Assembly: GCF_003479405.1 (NCBI RefSeq) | Contig: NZ_QUHB01000008.1 | Location: forward strand, 1-64,000 | Direction of reading: 5' to 3' | DNA: 64,000 bases | Source: Eubacterium sp. AF16-48 | GTDB lineage: Bacteria > Bacillota > Clostridia > Lachnospirales > Lachnospiraceae | Shown: positions 32,956 to 41,036 of the stretch, piece after piece | Layout: every line of letters begins with the position of its first letter | How positions within the stretch are numbered: the stretch's first letter is position 1 | Notes under the pieces: generated by a model | The model's database searches: none | What the model was told of the DNA's origin: nothing | Seen by the model: the letters and a program-made list of their open reading frames with translations, nothing else | Program-made: the position numbers and the translations under genes

Positions 32956-35178
32956 ATGACATTCGGGGAATTTATAAATAAGTACAATATACAATTAAAT
33001 GAGCAGCAGTTAGCGGCAGTGAAATCTGTGGAAAAGCCAACTCTTATTCTGGCGGTGCCGGGAAGTGGAAAAACCAGAGTTCTTATAACAAGACTTGGCT
33101 ACATGATTTACTGCCTTGCTATAGAGCCTGAAAGTATTCTAACCCTGACATACACAGTGCCTGCCACCATGGAAATGAAAACACGGTTTGCAGAGATGTT
33201 TGGACAGGAGATGGCAGGAAAACTTAATTTTAGGACAATTAATGGTATTGCAGCAAAGATTATTAACTATTTTTCGGAAAAATCTCATAAGGAGGTTTAT
33301 AATCTGTTAGATAAGGAAAGTGACAGGTATCGTCTTTTGGCGGAAGCCTATACAGAGGCGGTAAACAGCCGACCTACGGAAAGCGATTTGATGAATCTGT
33401 CCACTAGAATAACTTATATTAAAAATATGATGCTTTCAAAGGATGAAATAGCAGTTTTGGGGGAAAAGGAAGATATTCCCATACATAAAATCTTTGACAT
33501 ATACAATAAGAAACTTAGAGACGGCTTTTTGATGGATTATGATGACCAGATGATTTATGCCATAAATCTGTTAAAACTATGTAAGGATTTACTTAGGGAT
33601 TTTCAGGAAACATACAAATATATTTGTGTGGATGAGGCACAGGATACTTCAAAAATACAGCATGAGTTAATAAATATGTTAGCGGGAAAGTACCGGAAAC
33701 TGTTTATGGTGGGGGATGAAGACCAAAGCATATATGGATTTAGGGCAGCATATCCGGAGGCACTTATTTCTTTTGAGGAAAATTATCCCGGGGCAAATGT
33801 TCTCTTAATGGAGGAAAATTTCAGGTCTGCCGGGGAAATAGTTAAGGCGGCAGATAGGTTTGTCAGTAAAAATACAATGAGGCATGAAAAGCATATGAAA
33901 GCTACAAGAGACATGGGAGTGGATATTAAGACAATAAAGGTAAATGATAGAAAAGACCAGTATTCTCATTTAATAGAGGCTGCAAGACAATGTCAGATGG
34001 AAAAATATGAGATAGAGCAGAGCAGGATGAAAAAGTATCAGACAGAGCAGAGCCGGATAAATGGGGTAGAATCCGGGTTTGAAGAAAAAACAATGGGACA
34101 GAAAGTAACGGCAGTGCTGTATCCGGAAAATGAGTGCATTTTGCCGGTTATAGACAGATTAGAGCGAATGAATATCCCATATTATGTGAAAAATAATGAC
34201 CTGACATTTTTTTCAAACAAGGTGGTAAAGGATATTAGGGATATAATTTTATTTGCCTATGACACAAAGAATACTGAGTTGTTTACCCGGATTTATTTTA
34301 AAGTCTCCACTTATATAGGCAGGGATTATTTAGATAGAATATATAGGTTAAGCAAAAAAGAAGATATTCCCATATTGCAGGCGGCTCTTAAAATTCCTGA
34401 AATTCCTTCAGGATCTAAGCAAAGTGTTGGAAAAATAATCAGACAGTTTGAAAATCTGTTAAAGGATAATGGAGGACAGGCAATAGGCAGAATAGCCGGT
34501 ACTATGGGTTATAACGACTATTTGCAGCGGTATAAAATTAAAACTGACAAAATAGACATTATTAAAGCTATTGCTTCCATGGAACCGTCGGCTATGAGAG
34601 TGGTAGAAAGGTTAGATGAACTGGCGAAAATAATCAGCACTAAGAAATTTAACAAAAACAGTAATTTTGTGCTGTCTACTATTCATTCAAGCAAAGGTCT
34701 TGAATATGACAGGGTATTTATAATGGATGGAAAAGACGGGATATTTCCATCTAAGGTTATTGCCAGACCTGAAAAAGCGGATACAGAGAGCCTAAAGGAG
34801 TATGAAGAGGAGAGAAGGCTTTACTATGTTGCCGTTACAAGGGCAAAAGATGAGCTGGTTTTGTTTACTTTTGTTAACGCATCAACTTTTTCAGATGAAT
34901 TGCTGGGGCTTGAAAAGGCAGATAGAAAACCATCAAGGTCAGGAAATACAATTAGTGTAAAAAATGGCTTAGTGGAAAAAACTAAAACCATTGATATAAG
35001 CGATGCCCGGTATAAAGAAAAACTTGAAGAAATAAAGAGAACCGGAAAGGTTGTTCACAAGAAACTTGGGGAGTGTAAGGCACGAGTAATAGACGACAGA
35101 ATGGTGGAATTGGAGTCTAAAACCAAAAAGATAAAGTGCGACTTGAGGGTCATGCTTAAAAATCAGTTGATAGAGTAA
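32956..35178 (+). CDS. UvrD/Rep-type superfamily 1 DNA helicase
   Basis: The start is ATG at 32956 with AAGAGGA five bases upstream. A longer open frame reaches back to 32728, but its extra residues are hydrophobic and out of family. 740 residues with helicase motifs in order: Q-motif LNEQQLAAV, Walker A AVPGSGKTRVL, YICVDEAQDTSKIQ (II), VGDEDQSIYGFR (III), EENFRSAGEI (IV), STIHSSKGLEYDRVFI (V) and RRLYYVAVTRAKDELVLF (VI). It unwinds DNA 3' to 5' in repair or replication restart. A short insert at about 345-375 has repeated MEKYEIEQSRMKKYQTEQSR-like units. Confidence 0.9.
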   Translation: MTFGEFINKYNIQLNEQQLAAVKSVEKPTLILAVPGSGKTRVLITRLGYMIYCLAIEPESILTLTYTVPATMEMKTRFAEMFGQEMAGKLNFRTINGIAAKIINYFSEKSHKEVYNLLDKESDRYRLLAEAYTEAVNSRPTESDLMNLSTRITYIKNMMLSKDEIAVLGEKEDIPIHKIFDIYNKKLRDGFLMDYDDQMIYAINLLKLCKDLLRDFQETYKYICVDEAQDTSKIQHELINMLAGKYRKLFMVGDEDQSIYGFRAAYPEALISFEENYPGANVLLMEENFRSAGEIVKAADRFVSKNTMRHEKHMKATRDMGVDIKTIKVNDRKDQYSHLIEAARQCQMEKYEIEQSRMKKYQTEQSRINGVESGFEEKTMGQKVTAVLYPENECILPVIDRLERMNIPYYVKNNDLTFFSNKVVKDIRDIILFAYDTKNTELFTRIYFKVSTYIGRDYLDRIYRLSKKEDIPILQAALKIPEIPSGSKQSVGKIIRQFENLLKDNGGQAIGRIAGTMGYNDYLQRYKIKTDKIDIIKAIASMEPSAMRVVERLDELAKIISTKKFNKNSNFVLSTIHSSKGLEYDRVFIMDGKDGIFPSKVIARPEKADTESLKEYEEERRLYYVAVTRAKDELVLFTFVNASTFSDELLGLEKADRKPSRSGNTISVKNGLVEKTKTIDISDARYKEKLEEIKRTGKVVHKKLGECKARVIDDRMVELESKTKKIKCDLRVMLKNQLIE

Positions 35179-35208
35179 AATGTAAATACACAGTCGAAAT
35201 CTTCATAT

Positions 35209-35569
35209 AAGTGGACTTTTGAATGAAAAAGTGGACATAGGGGACACAAAAGTGGATATTGGGAACACAAAAGTGGACATTGGGGACGAAAAAGTGGACA
35301 TTAAGGGAACAAAAGTGGACATTGGGGGCAAATAAGTGGACATTGAAAGGGTACTTTCCGAAAAAGAAAGCGATTTTACTGTAAAAACGAAAGTTCATAT
35401 TCATAGACTTTTTGAGAAATTTGGATTTGATGAAGTATTTGGAAGAGGTGCAGTTATGGAACTTCTTGAACTGAAAAAATCAGGTGCATCAAAACTGATT
35501 TCTAATCTGGTACAGGCGGATATTATTGAATCGGTGTCCGGTCACGGAAAAAGGAAAGTACAGATTTAA
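35209..35569 (+). pseudogene. 3' remnant of a winged-helix-tailed ATP-binding/Fic-type gene
   Basis: One frame reads L-L-N-E then five KVDIG-type heptads, a TAA (35333-35335), VDIERVLSEK and a winged helix: VKTKVHIHRLFEKFGF, AVMELLELKKSGASKLI, ADIIESVSGHGK. Such tails, with heptad repeats before a small winged helix, end AlbA_2-type ATP-binding and Fic proteins in Lachnospiraceae. The body of the gene is missing and the frame has a stop in the last heptad. A 77-residue protein from the GTG at 35336 is possible but has no clear ribosome site. The family name is from memory of such tails and is tentative. Confidence 0.5.
35229..35354 (+). repeat. Six 21-bp tandem units encoding KVDIG-type heptads
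   Basis: Units of aaagtggacattggggacaca and variants, each exactly 21 bases and thus frame-neutral. The sixth starts with TAA instead of AAA, which creates the stop. Confidence 0.85.
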
Positions 35570-35610
35570 AAAATAAATACCGGTATCAGGGATGTGGTAA
35601 AGCATATAAC

Positions 35611-35715
35611 TTATGAAACGGTATAGGATTACCGTTTCATAACTCTGCTCCGCAGAGCACGCTCCATCGGAGCTGGTCAACTACGCTTTTGAAACACCTG
35701 ATGTGTTTCAAAAGC
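35611..35715. repeat. Cluster of four perfect hairpins
   Basis: TTATGAAACGGTA/TACCGTTTCATAA (13 bp, loop 6); CTCTGC/GCAGAG (loop 3); GCTCC/GGAGC (loop 3); GCTTTTGAAACAC/GTGTTTCAAAAGC (13 bp, loop 5). The arrangement suggests a dispersed palindromic element or a mobile-element scar more than a terminator. Confidence 0.7.
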
Positions 35716-35746
35716 TATATTTTTAAAAATATAATTATAGTTTAAT

Positions 35747-35786
35747 AAAAGACTGTAGTTCAACAACTTGAACATACAGTCTTTTT
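35747..35786 (+). terminator. Intrinsic terminator with nested stem
   Basis: AAAAGACTGTA (35747-35757) pairs with TACAGTCTTTT (35775-35785), with an inner GTTCAA/TTGAAC stem and a following T. Confidence 0.85.
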
Positions 35787-35897
35787 GTGTACTAATTATT
35801 ATTTGTCAGGGGGAGAGTCTGTAAAGCGTTGTAGAGCGCGAAAAAGCTTAATAACTGGTTATTTCTTATTTGCTAAGAGATATTAATTACCAACTTA

Positions 35898-36833
35898 TTA
35901 ACATTTCCCCTCTTCCCCTTCATAGGGATTAACATGTATCATAATATGTTTAACCTTTGGGAAGCGTTGTTCGATATTTTTGTGAACATCCTCCGCTACA
36001 GCGTGAGCCTTTTCTAAAGAATAACTTGCGTCAACCTCGATTTCCAAATCAATATAGATTTTATTTCCAAAGATTCTTGTTTGCAGCAGGTCAATGCCTA
36101 AAACATCGTCATGGCTGATTACATAATCGTAAATTTCTTTTTCGGTTTTTTCGTCGCAGGAATGGTCTACCATTTTATCCATGGCATCTTTGAAAATGCT
36201 ATATGCAGCCTTGGCAATGAAAACAAAAATAACAAGACTGGCGATAGAATCCATAATAGGGAATCCTAAAATAGCTCCGCCTACACCGATTAAGGCACCA
36301 ATGGATGAAAAGGCATCTGAACGGTGGTGCCATGCATCAGCCATTAAAGCACTGGAATCTAACTTCTTAGCATAATGGCGGGTGTACCAGTACATAATTT
36401 CTTTAGTGGCAATGGAGACGATTGCTGCCACAAGGGCAAGGACTCCGGGAACTTCCATTGTTTCATAATTTCCCTTTATAATATTTTCCGCCGCATCTAC
36501 ACCGATGGCAAGACCGGTAATAAAGAGAACCATTGACAAAACAATGGCTGCCACACATTCCATTCGCTCGTGTCCGTATGGGTGTTCCCTGTCGGACTCT
36601 TTTGAAGCCAGCTTAATTCCTATTATTACCACAATTGTGCTAAAAACATCAGATGCCGAATGAATGGCATCACTTATCATAGCACTGGAATGTGCCACAA
36701 CTCCGGCAAAAAGCTTGAAAAGTGATAATAGCACGTTTTCAATAATTGTAATAAAGGATACTTTGTTTGCAACCTTCTGAAAATCAAGGGCATCAGAATG
36801 GCTGCCTTCGGTCATAACTTTGTCTTTTTCCAT
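35898..36833 (-). CDS. CDF-family divalent metal exporter
   Basis: The start is ATG at 36833 with GGAGGT seven bases upstream; the longer frame from 36926 lies in the riboswitch terminator. 311 residues: six helices with the metal site intact, D-A-I-H-S-A-S-D in helix 2 and H-H-R-S-D in helix 5, HPYGHERME in the loop, and a cytoplasmic domain (about 220-311) ending in a HIMIHVNPYE strand. The family exports Zn, Co, Ni or similar ions by proton antiport. A NiCo-type riboswitch in its leader points to cobalt or nickel efflux. Confidence 0.92.
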   Translation of the reverse strand: MEKDKVMTEGSHSDALDFQKVANKVSFITIIENVLLSLFKLFAGVVAHSSAMISDAIHSASDVFSTIVVIIGIKLASKESDREHPYGHERMECVAAIVLSMVLFITGLAIGVDAAENIIKGNYETMEVPGVLALVAAIVSIATKEIMYWYTRHYAKKLDSSALMADAWHHRSDAFSSIGALIGVGGAILGFPIMDSIASLVIFVFIAKAAYSIFKDAMDKMVDHSCDEKTEKEIYDYVISHDDVLGIDLLQTRIFGNKIYIDLEIEVDASYSLEKAHAVAEDVHKNIEQRFPKVKHIMIHVNPYEGEEGKC

Positions 36834-36911
36834 ATTAGTTACCTCCATAATATAAGATAGTTCTATGGCACCAGATATATGTGAGATTTTTAATATGCTT
36901 ATAAAAAAGTA

Positions 36912-36955
36912 TAAAAAAACACCCACGAATCAGTATAAGCAACTACTGTCCCGTG
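36912..36955 (-). terminator. Riboswitch expression-platform terminator
   Basis: On the reverse strand CCACG pairs with CGTGG, with an inner CAGTA/TACTG stem, followed by GTG and a run of seven T. The 5' arm includes the conserved GGGACAGT of the aptamer, so ligand binding and termination exclude each other. Confidence 0.75.
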
Positions 36956-37024
36956 GATGAATAAATTCCACTGCCATGTTACGGCCCGACTCCTTAACCA
37001 AAGTTAATGGTCTGATCAGTTTGT
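36943..37024 (-). ncRNA. NiCo (cobalt/nickel) riboswitch
   Basis: Reverse-strand order: ACTGATCAG, a TTAAC/GTTAA hairpin, GGAGTCGGGCCG, GGCAGTGGA, then TCCACGGGACAGT. This follows the czcD-type NiCo aptamer as I remember it (ACTGAGCAGG, stem, GCAGCCGGGCTGC, stem, GTGGGACAGT), a four-way junction binding Co or Ni. It lies directly upstream of a CDF metal exporter and overlaps a terminator, as in known cases of turning on efflux when metal is high. The assignment was made by eye and no covariance model was run. Confidence 0.78.
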
Positions 37025-37147
37025 ACTGTAGATTATATGCAGTGCAAAGAGTATATTCATAGTAGCACATTTATTAAAAAGCGTCAATTAATTTATGAAG
37101 GATATGATAAAATTAATTTATTAATTTATGAAGGATATGATAAAGCA
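37025..37147. other. Promoter region and 33-bp direct repeat upstream of the riboswitch
   Basis: On the reverse strand TATAAT (complement of 37032-37037) is a likely -10 for the riboswitch transcript, with a weak -35. Further right TTAATTTATGAAGGATATGA occurs twice (from 37088 and from 37121, period 33). Confidence 0.45.
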
Positions 37148-37179
37148 TCAACTTATAAAATATGATAAAGGTAAAAGTG

Positions 37180-37640
37180 TGAAACCACCGAAACAAACCG
37201 GGAAAAGAAGAATTTCATAGTCAAATCCCGGTACGAATCGCCTCTTCGCCAGCTGAAACCAAAGAAAAGAACAGGGAAAACAAAGATTTAATGAAAGATT
37301 CCCGGTACGAATTGCCCCTTCCCCGGCTGAAATCAAAGAAAAGAACAGGGAAAACAAAGATTTGATGAAAAATTCCCGGTACGAATTGCCCCTTCGTCGG
37401 CTTAAATCAAAGAAAAGAACCAGGAAAACAAAGATTTGATGAAAGATTCCTGGTACGAATTGCCTCTTCCCCGGCTGAAACCAAAGAAATAAACCGGGAA
37501 AACAAAGATTTGATGAAAAATTCCCGGTACGAATTGCTCCTTCCCCGGCTAAAACCACCGAAATAAACCGGGAAAACAAAGATTTCATAGAAAAGTCCCG
37601 GTAAAAATCACCAAAACACTGTGACCTTTGCCGGCTATAA
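37180..37640. repeat. Six-unit tandem array, period exactly 74 bp, each unit with an inverted repeat
   Basis: TCCCGGTACGAAT-type cores begin at 37226, 37300, 37374, 37448, 37522 and 37596, a constant 74-base step. Before each core, after an A-rich loop of about 20 bases, lies ACCGGGAA or a variant, forming an inverted repeat with TTCCCGGT. In the fourth unit both arms change together (ACCAGGAA with TTCCTGGT). Because 74 is not a multiple of three, the 189-codon open frame across it (37148-37717, reverse) changes frame every unit and is not protein-like. Confidence 0.9.
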
Positions 37641-37730
37641 GCGATAAAAAGCCTCCAAGTGCACCAGAAAGCACCCAATACGTCGAAAAGTCTCATAAAA
37701 ATATCATTGCCCATCACTATCCCTAAATAT

Positions 37731-37772
37731 AAAAAAACTACCCGGAAATATCATTGCTTCATTTCCGGGTAG
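37731..37772 (-). terminator. Terminator after the cytidylate-kinase-like gene
   Basis: CTACCCGGAAAT (37738-37749) pairs perfectly with ATTTCCGGGTAG (37761-37772). A run of seven A on the left is the U tract for reverse-strand transcription. Confidence 0.88.
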
Positions 37773-37794
37773 CATTTAAATATCCATCTCTTAT

Positions 37795-38418
37795 TTACTT
37801 ACCAAATCTGATTTTAGCATAGGCTTCAATTTCTTCCACACACTTTTCAAAACCAAGCTTGCCACTGTCTAAGCACAAATCATAGTCTCTGGCATCCGTC
37901 CATCTATGACCTGTGTGATAGTAGTAGAAATCAGAACGGTATTTGTTGGTACGTTCGATTTTACGCTGCATTTCCTTTTCGCTCATGCTATTTCTTTCCA
38001 TGGCACGGGCAAGGCAGAAATCCTTGTCAGCATGAATGTAAACACTTAATACATTAGGTTCATCCCTTAATATGAAGTTAGAACATCTTCCAACAATAAC
38101 GCAGGACTCCTTCTGAGCCAAATCCTTAATTACCTTTGCCTGATAATTGAAAAGGTTATCATCAGAAACGAATTCCTTATCTTCCGGTGGAAGGAGTTTA
38201 CCTTCATAAGGGTGACTTAATGTACGAAGCCATCCGGCACGACGGATTTTCTCGTCAGACATACCAAAAAGTTCTTCATTAATTCCACTATCCTCAGAAG
38301 CCATTTTTAAAATATCACGGCTGTAAAAGTTGACACCTAGTTTCTGAGCCAGCATGGCAGCAATTGTCTTTCCGCCACTTCCGTATTGACGGGAAATTGT
38401 AATAACAACATTCTCCAT
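37795..38418 (-). CDS. Cytidylate-kinase-like P-loop protein
   Basis: The start is ATG at 38418 with GGAGGGAAG upstream. 207 residues: P-loop variant SRQYGSGGKTIA (about 7-18), RDILKMA, CVIVGRCSNFIL, and a lid RAMERNSMSEKEMQRKIERTNKYRSDFYYYHTGHRW, the pattern of PF13189 rather than true Cmk. The phosphoryl acceptor is not established. It follows the liv operon after 63 bases without a terminator, so it is probably the last gene of that transcript; the functional link is unclear. Confidence 0.82.
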   Translation of the reverse strand: MENVVITISRQYGSGGKTIAAMLAQKLGVNFYSRDILKMASEDSGINEELFGMSDEKIRRAGWLRTLSHPYEGKLLPPEDKEFVSDDNLFNYQAKVIKDLAQKESCVIVGRCSNFILRDEPNVLSVYIHADKDFCLARAMERNSMSEKEMQRKIERTNKYRSDFYYYHTGHRWTDARDYDLCLDSGKLGFEKCVEEIEAYAKIRFGK

Positions 38419-38481
38419 TTTACTTCCCTCCTTCTTTACATGTAATGCCATATTCTAAGGAAAAATGACATATATATCCCA

Positions 38482-39192
38482 TTATTCACCAAGGTATGCC
38501 TTCTTGATAGAGTCATTTTCAAGCAGGTCACTGGCTTTACCCTCTAAAACAATCTTACCTGTTTCTAAAACATATGCTCTGTCAGCAATGGATAATGCCT
38601 TTTTGGCATTCTGTTCAACTAAGAGAACAGTAGTACCACTTTTGCTGATAGACTGAATAATATCAAAAATTTCATTAACAAGAATTGGTGAAAGTCCCAT
38701 TGATGGCTCATCCATCAAAATAATAGACGGTTTTGACATCAAAGCACGACCCATGGCTAACATCTGCTGCTCACCACCACTTAAAGTTCCGGCAGCCTGA
38801 TTCTTTCTTTCAGCCAGTCGTGGAAAACGTTCATAAACACTCTTTAAATCAGCCTCAATATTATTTTTATCTTTTCTGGTATAAGCACCAAGCTTAAGGT
38901 TCTCATATACGCTTAATTCCGCAAAAACACGTCTTCCCTCAGGAACATGTGCCATTCCCATAGATACAATTTTGTGAGCCGGAATCTTTGTAATATCCTT
39001 TCCCTCAAAGAGGACTTTACCTTCTTTAGGAGAAAGCAAACCGGTAATTGTATGAAGAGTAGTGGTTTTGCCGGCACCGTTAGCGCCGATTAAGGCAATA
39101 ACCTCACCTTTGTTTACTTCAAAAGAGATGCCCTTAATTGCCTGTATCATACCATAATATACTTCTAAATCTTTTACTTCAAGCATTGCCAT
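38482..39192 (-). CDS. livF: Branched-chain amino acid ABC importer, ATPase LivF
   Basis: 236 residues, second ATP-binding subunit. Walker A GANGAGKTT (about 35-43), signature LSGGEQQMLAMGRALM, Walker B IILMDEPSMGLSP, and LLVEQNAKKAL at the H-loop region, the LivF-specific form. AGGAGGAAACCGTT precedes the ATG, 12 bases after livG ends. It works with LivG to power the LivHM channel. Confidence 0.93.
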   Translation of the reverse strand: MAMLEVKDLEVYYGMIQAIKGISFEVNKGEVIALIGANGAGKTTTLHTITGLLSPKEGKVLFEGKDITKIPAHKIVSMGMAHVPEGRRVFAELSVYENLKLGAYTRKDKNNIEADLKSVYERFPRLAERKNQAAGTLSGGEQQMLAMGRALMSKPSIILMDEPSMGLSPILVNEIFDIIQSISKSGTTVLLVEQNAKKALSIADRAYVLETGKIVLEGKASDLLENDSIKKAYLGE

Positions 39193-39204
39193 AACGGTTT
39201 CCTC

Positions 39205-39966
39205 CTATTCTCCAATATAAGCCTTGATAACTTGTGGATCATTTAATACAGTTGATGTATCACCCTGGGCTAAAACTTCACCAAAGTTAAGAACAGTCAA
39301 CTGTTCGCAGATTCCGCTGACAAGTTTCATATCATGTTCAATTAAAAGTATTGTCATATGGAAATGATCTCTTACAAAACGAATCATATCCATAAGCTCT
39401 TCTGTTTCATTTGGATTCATGCCGGCAGCAGGCTCATCTAATAAAAGAAGCTTTGGTTCCGTTGCAAGAGCTCTTGCAATTTCCAATTTTCTCTGCTGAC
39501 CGTAAGGAAGGTTCTGGGCTTCAACATTTGCATAATCTGCCAGTCCGAATACATCAAGAAGCTCCATGGCAATCTTATCCATTTCCTTTTCCGTTTTGTG
39601 GAAACGTGGAAGACGGAGAATACTGTCTAATGCAGAGTAATGATGCTTATTGTGAAGTCCTGCCTTAACATTATCAAGAACCGTCAATTGAGAGAAAAGA
39701 CGAATATTCTGGAATGTTCTTGCAATCCCTGCTTTACTTATATCAATAGTAGATTTTCCTGTAATATCCACATTATCAAGAAGAATTTTACCACTGTCAG
39801 GTTTGTAAACTCCTGTAAGAAGGTTAAAAATAGTAGTTTTTCCGGCACCGTTAGGTCCGATAAGGCCATAAAGCTGCTCTTTTTTGATATTAATACTAAA
39901 TTCATTTACTGCCCGGAGACCGCCAAATGAAATTCCCAGATTTTTTACACTTAATAAATCATCCAT
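39205..39966 (-). CDS. livG: Branched-chain amino acid ABC importer, ATPase LivG
   Basis: 253 residues: Walker A GPNGAGKTT, the family block GIARTFQNIRLF, signature region LPYGQQRKLEIARALATEP, Walker B LLLLDEPAAGMNPNE, and LLIEHDMKLVSGI. Its start overlaps the stop of livM, so translation is coupled. Confidence 0.94.
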   Translation of the reverse strand: MDDLLSVKNLGISFGGLRAVNEFSINIKKEQLYGLIGPNGAGKTTIFNLLTGVYKPDSGKILLDNVDITGKSTIDISKAGIARTFQNIRLFSQLTVLDNVKAGLHNKHHYSALDSILRLPRFHKTEKEMDKIAMELLDVFGLADYANVEAQNLPYGQQRKLEIARALATEPKLLLLDEPAAGMNPNETEELMDMIRFVRDHFHMTILLIEHDMKLVSGICEQLTVLNFGEVLAQGDTSTVLNDPQVIKAYIGE

Positions 39967-41027
39967 TATTTTGAAGCCTCCTTTTTCTTCTTCCCAAAGG
40001 AAAGATATTTTTCACGCCATTCAATTGCCTTAGGAGCCCAGTTAAAGAGCATCATAATAATTAAAACAATAGCGTAAATTAACATACGGTAATCTGACAA
40101 TCCTCGAAGCAATTCCGGTAAAAGTGTAAGAATAACCGCAGATATAATTGAACCTCTGATATTTCCAATTCCACCAAGAACAACAAATACAAGAATGTTT
40201 ATGGACATATTGTAACCGAAGTTATTAGTATTTGCCGTAAGGTTTGAAAGGTTGTGTCCGTAAAGAACACCTGCTGCACCTGCCATACCGGCAGAAATGG
40301 TAAAGGTCATAAGTTTATACTTTGTAATGTTAATTCCGATAGATTCAGCAGCAATACGATTATCACGAATAGCCATAATTGCACGACCGTCTCTTGAATG
40401 AATCAGATTTAATACTATAAATAACGTAATAAGGACTAAAATAAATCCAATAAGAAATGTTGCATCTTTAGGTGCACCGGTAATACCCTGAGGACCATTA
40501 ACTAAAACCTTTCCGTCAGGATCCATGTTAAGGGACATAACATCTTTTGTGGAAAAATGAAAACCTTTTGAATCTTTTCCAATGTAAAGTACATTTACAA
40601 GGTTTTTAATAATTTCTCCAAAGGCAAGAGTTACGATTGCAAGGTAGTCACCCTTAAGACGAAGTACAGGGATTCCGATTATAATACCGAAAATGGCTGC
40701 AACCACAATTCCAATTAATAAAGCAATAAAGAAACGAAGAGAGGAATTGGTAATGGTATCGGACATGGTTTTTGAGAAAAATGCACTGGAAAAGGCACCA
40801 ACACACATAAATCCCGCATGACCTAAGCTTAATTCACCAAGAATACCTACTACTAAGTTTAATGAAATTGCAAGTATTATATAAGTACAAAGAGGAACCA
40901 TTAATCCCTGAAAAAGAGATGAAATCTGTCCTGAACCAATAAGTATCTGCATTGCTATAAATGCTACTATAACAATACCGTAGGTGATTAAGTCGTTCTT
41001 TTTTTGTTTTGATAATTTCTTTAACAT
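39966..41027 (-). CDS. livM: Branched-chain amino acid ABC importer, permease LivM
   Basis: I chose the ATG at 41027, which has AGGTGA seven bases upstream; a GTG three codons earlier overlaps that site. 353 residues, about eight to ten helices, with the EAA-like cytoplasmic block LIHSRDGRAIMAIRDNRIAAESIGIN and the early GELSLGHAGFMCVGAF. It pairs with LivH in the membrane. Confidence 0.92.
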   Translation of the reverse strand: MLKKLSKQKKNDLITYGIVIVAFIAMQILIGSGQISSLFQGLMVPLCTYIILAISLNLVVGILGELSLGHAGFMCVGAFSSAFFSKTMSDTITNSSLRFFIALLIGIVVAAIFGIIIGIPVLRLKGDYLAIVTLAFGEIIKNLVNVLYIGKDSKGFHFSTKDVMSLNMDPDGKVLVNGPQGITGAPKDATFLIGFILVLITLFIVLNLIHSRDGRAIMAIRDNRIAAESIGINITKYKLMTFTISAGMAGAAGVLYGHNLSNLTANTNNFGYNMSINILVFVVLGGIGNIRGSIISAVILTLLPELLRGLSDYRMLIYAIVLIIMMLFNWAPKAIEWREKYLSFGKKKKEASK

Positions 41028-41036
41028 AATATTCAC

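Larger units (their letters stand above)
35570..35897. other. Hairpin-rich intergenic region
   Basis: 328 bases without a gene. It contains five separate perfect or near-perfect hairpins in 175 bases (35611-35642, 35643-35657, 35661-35673, 35685-35715, 35747-35786). The last is a classic terminator. The others have no T tract. Confidence 0.8.

Noticed and set aside
37088..37144. CRISPR-like short repeats
   Set aside because: Only two copies of an AT-rich 24-base sequence with a 9-base gap and no cas genes; it is a simple direct repeat.
37148..37717. 189-codon reverse-strand open frame with repeated aromatic-rich segments
   Set aside because: It spans the 74-bp array. The repeat length is not a multiple of three, so each unit is read in a different frame, and there is no ribosome site or family signal.
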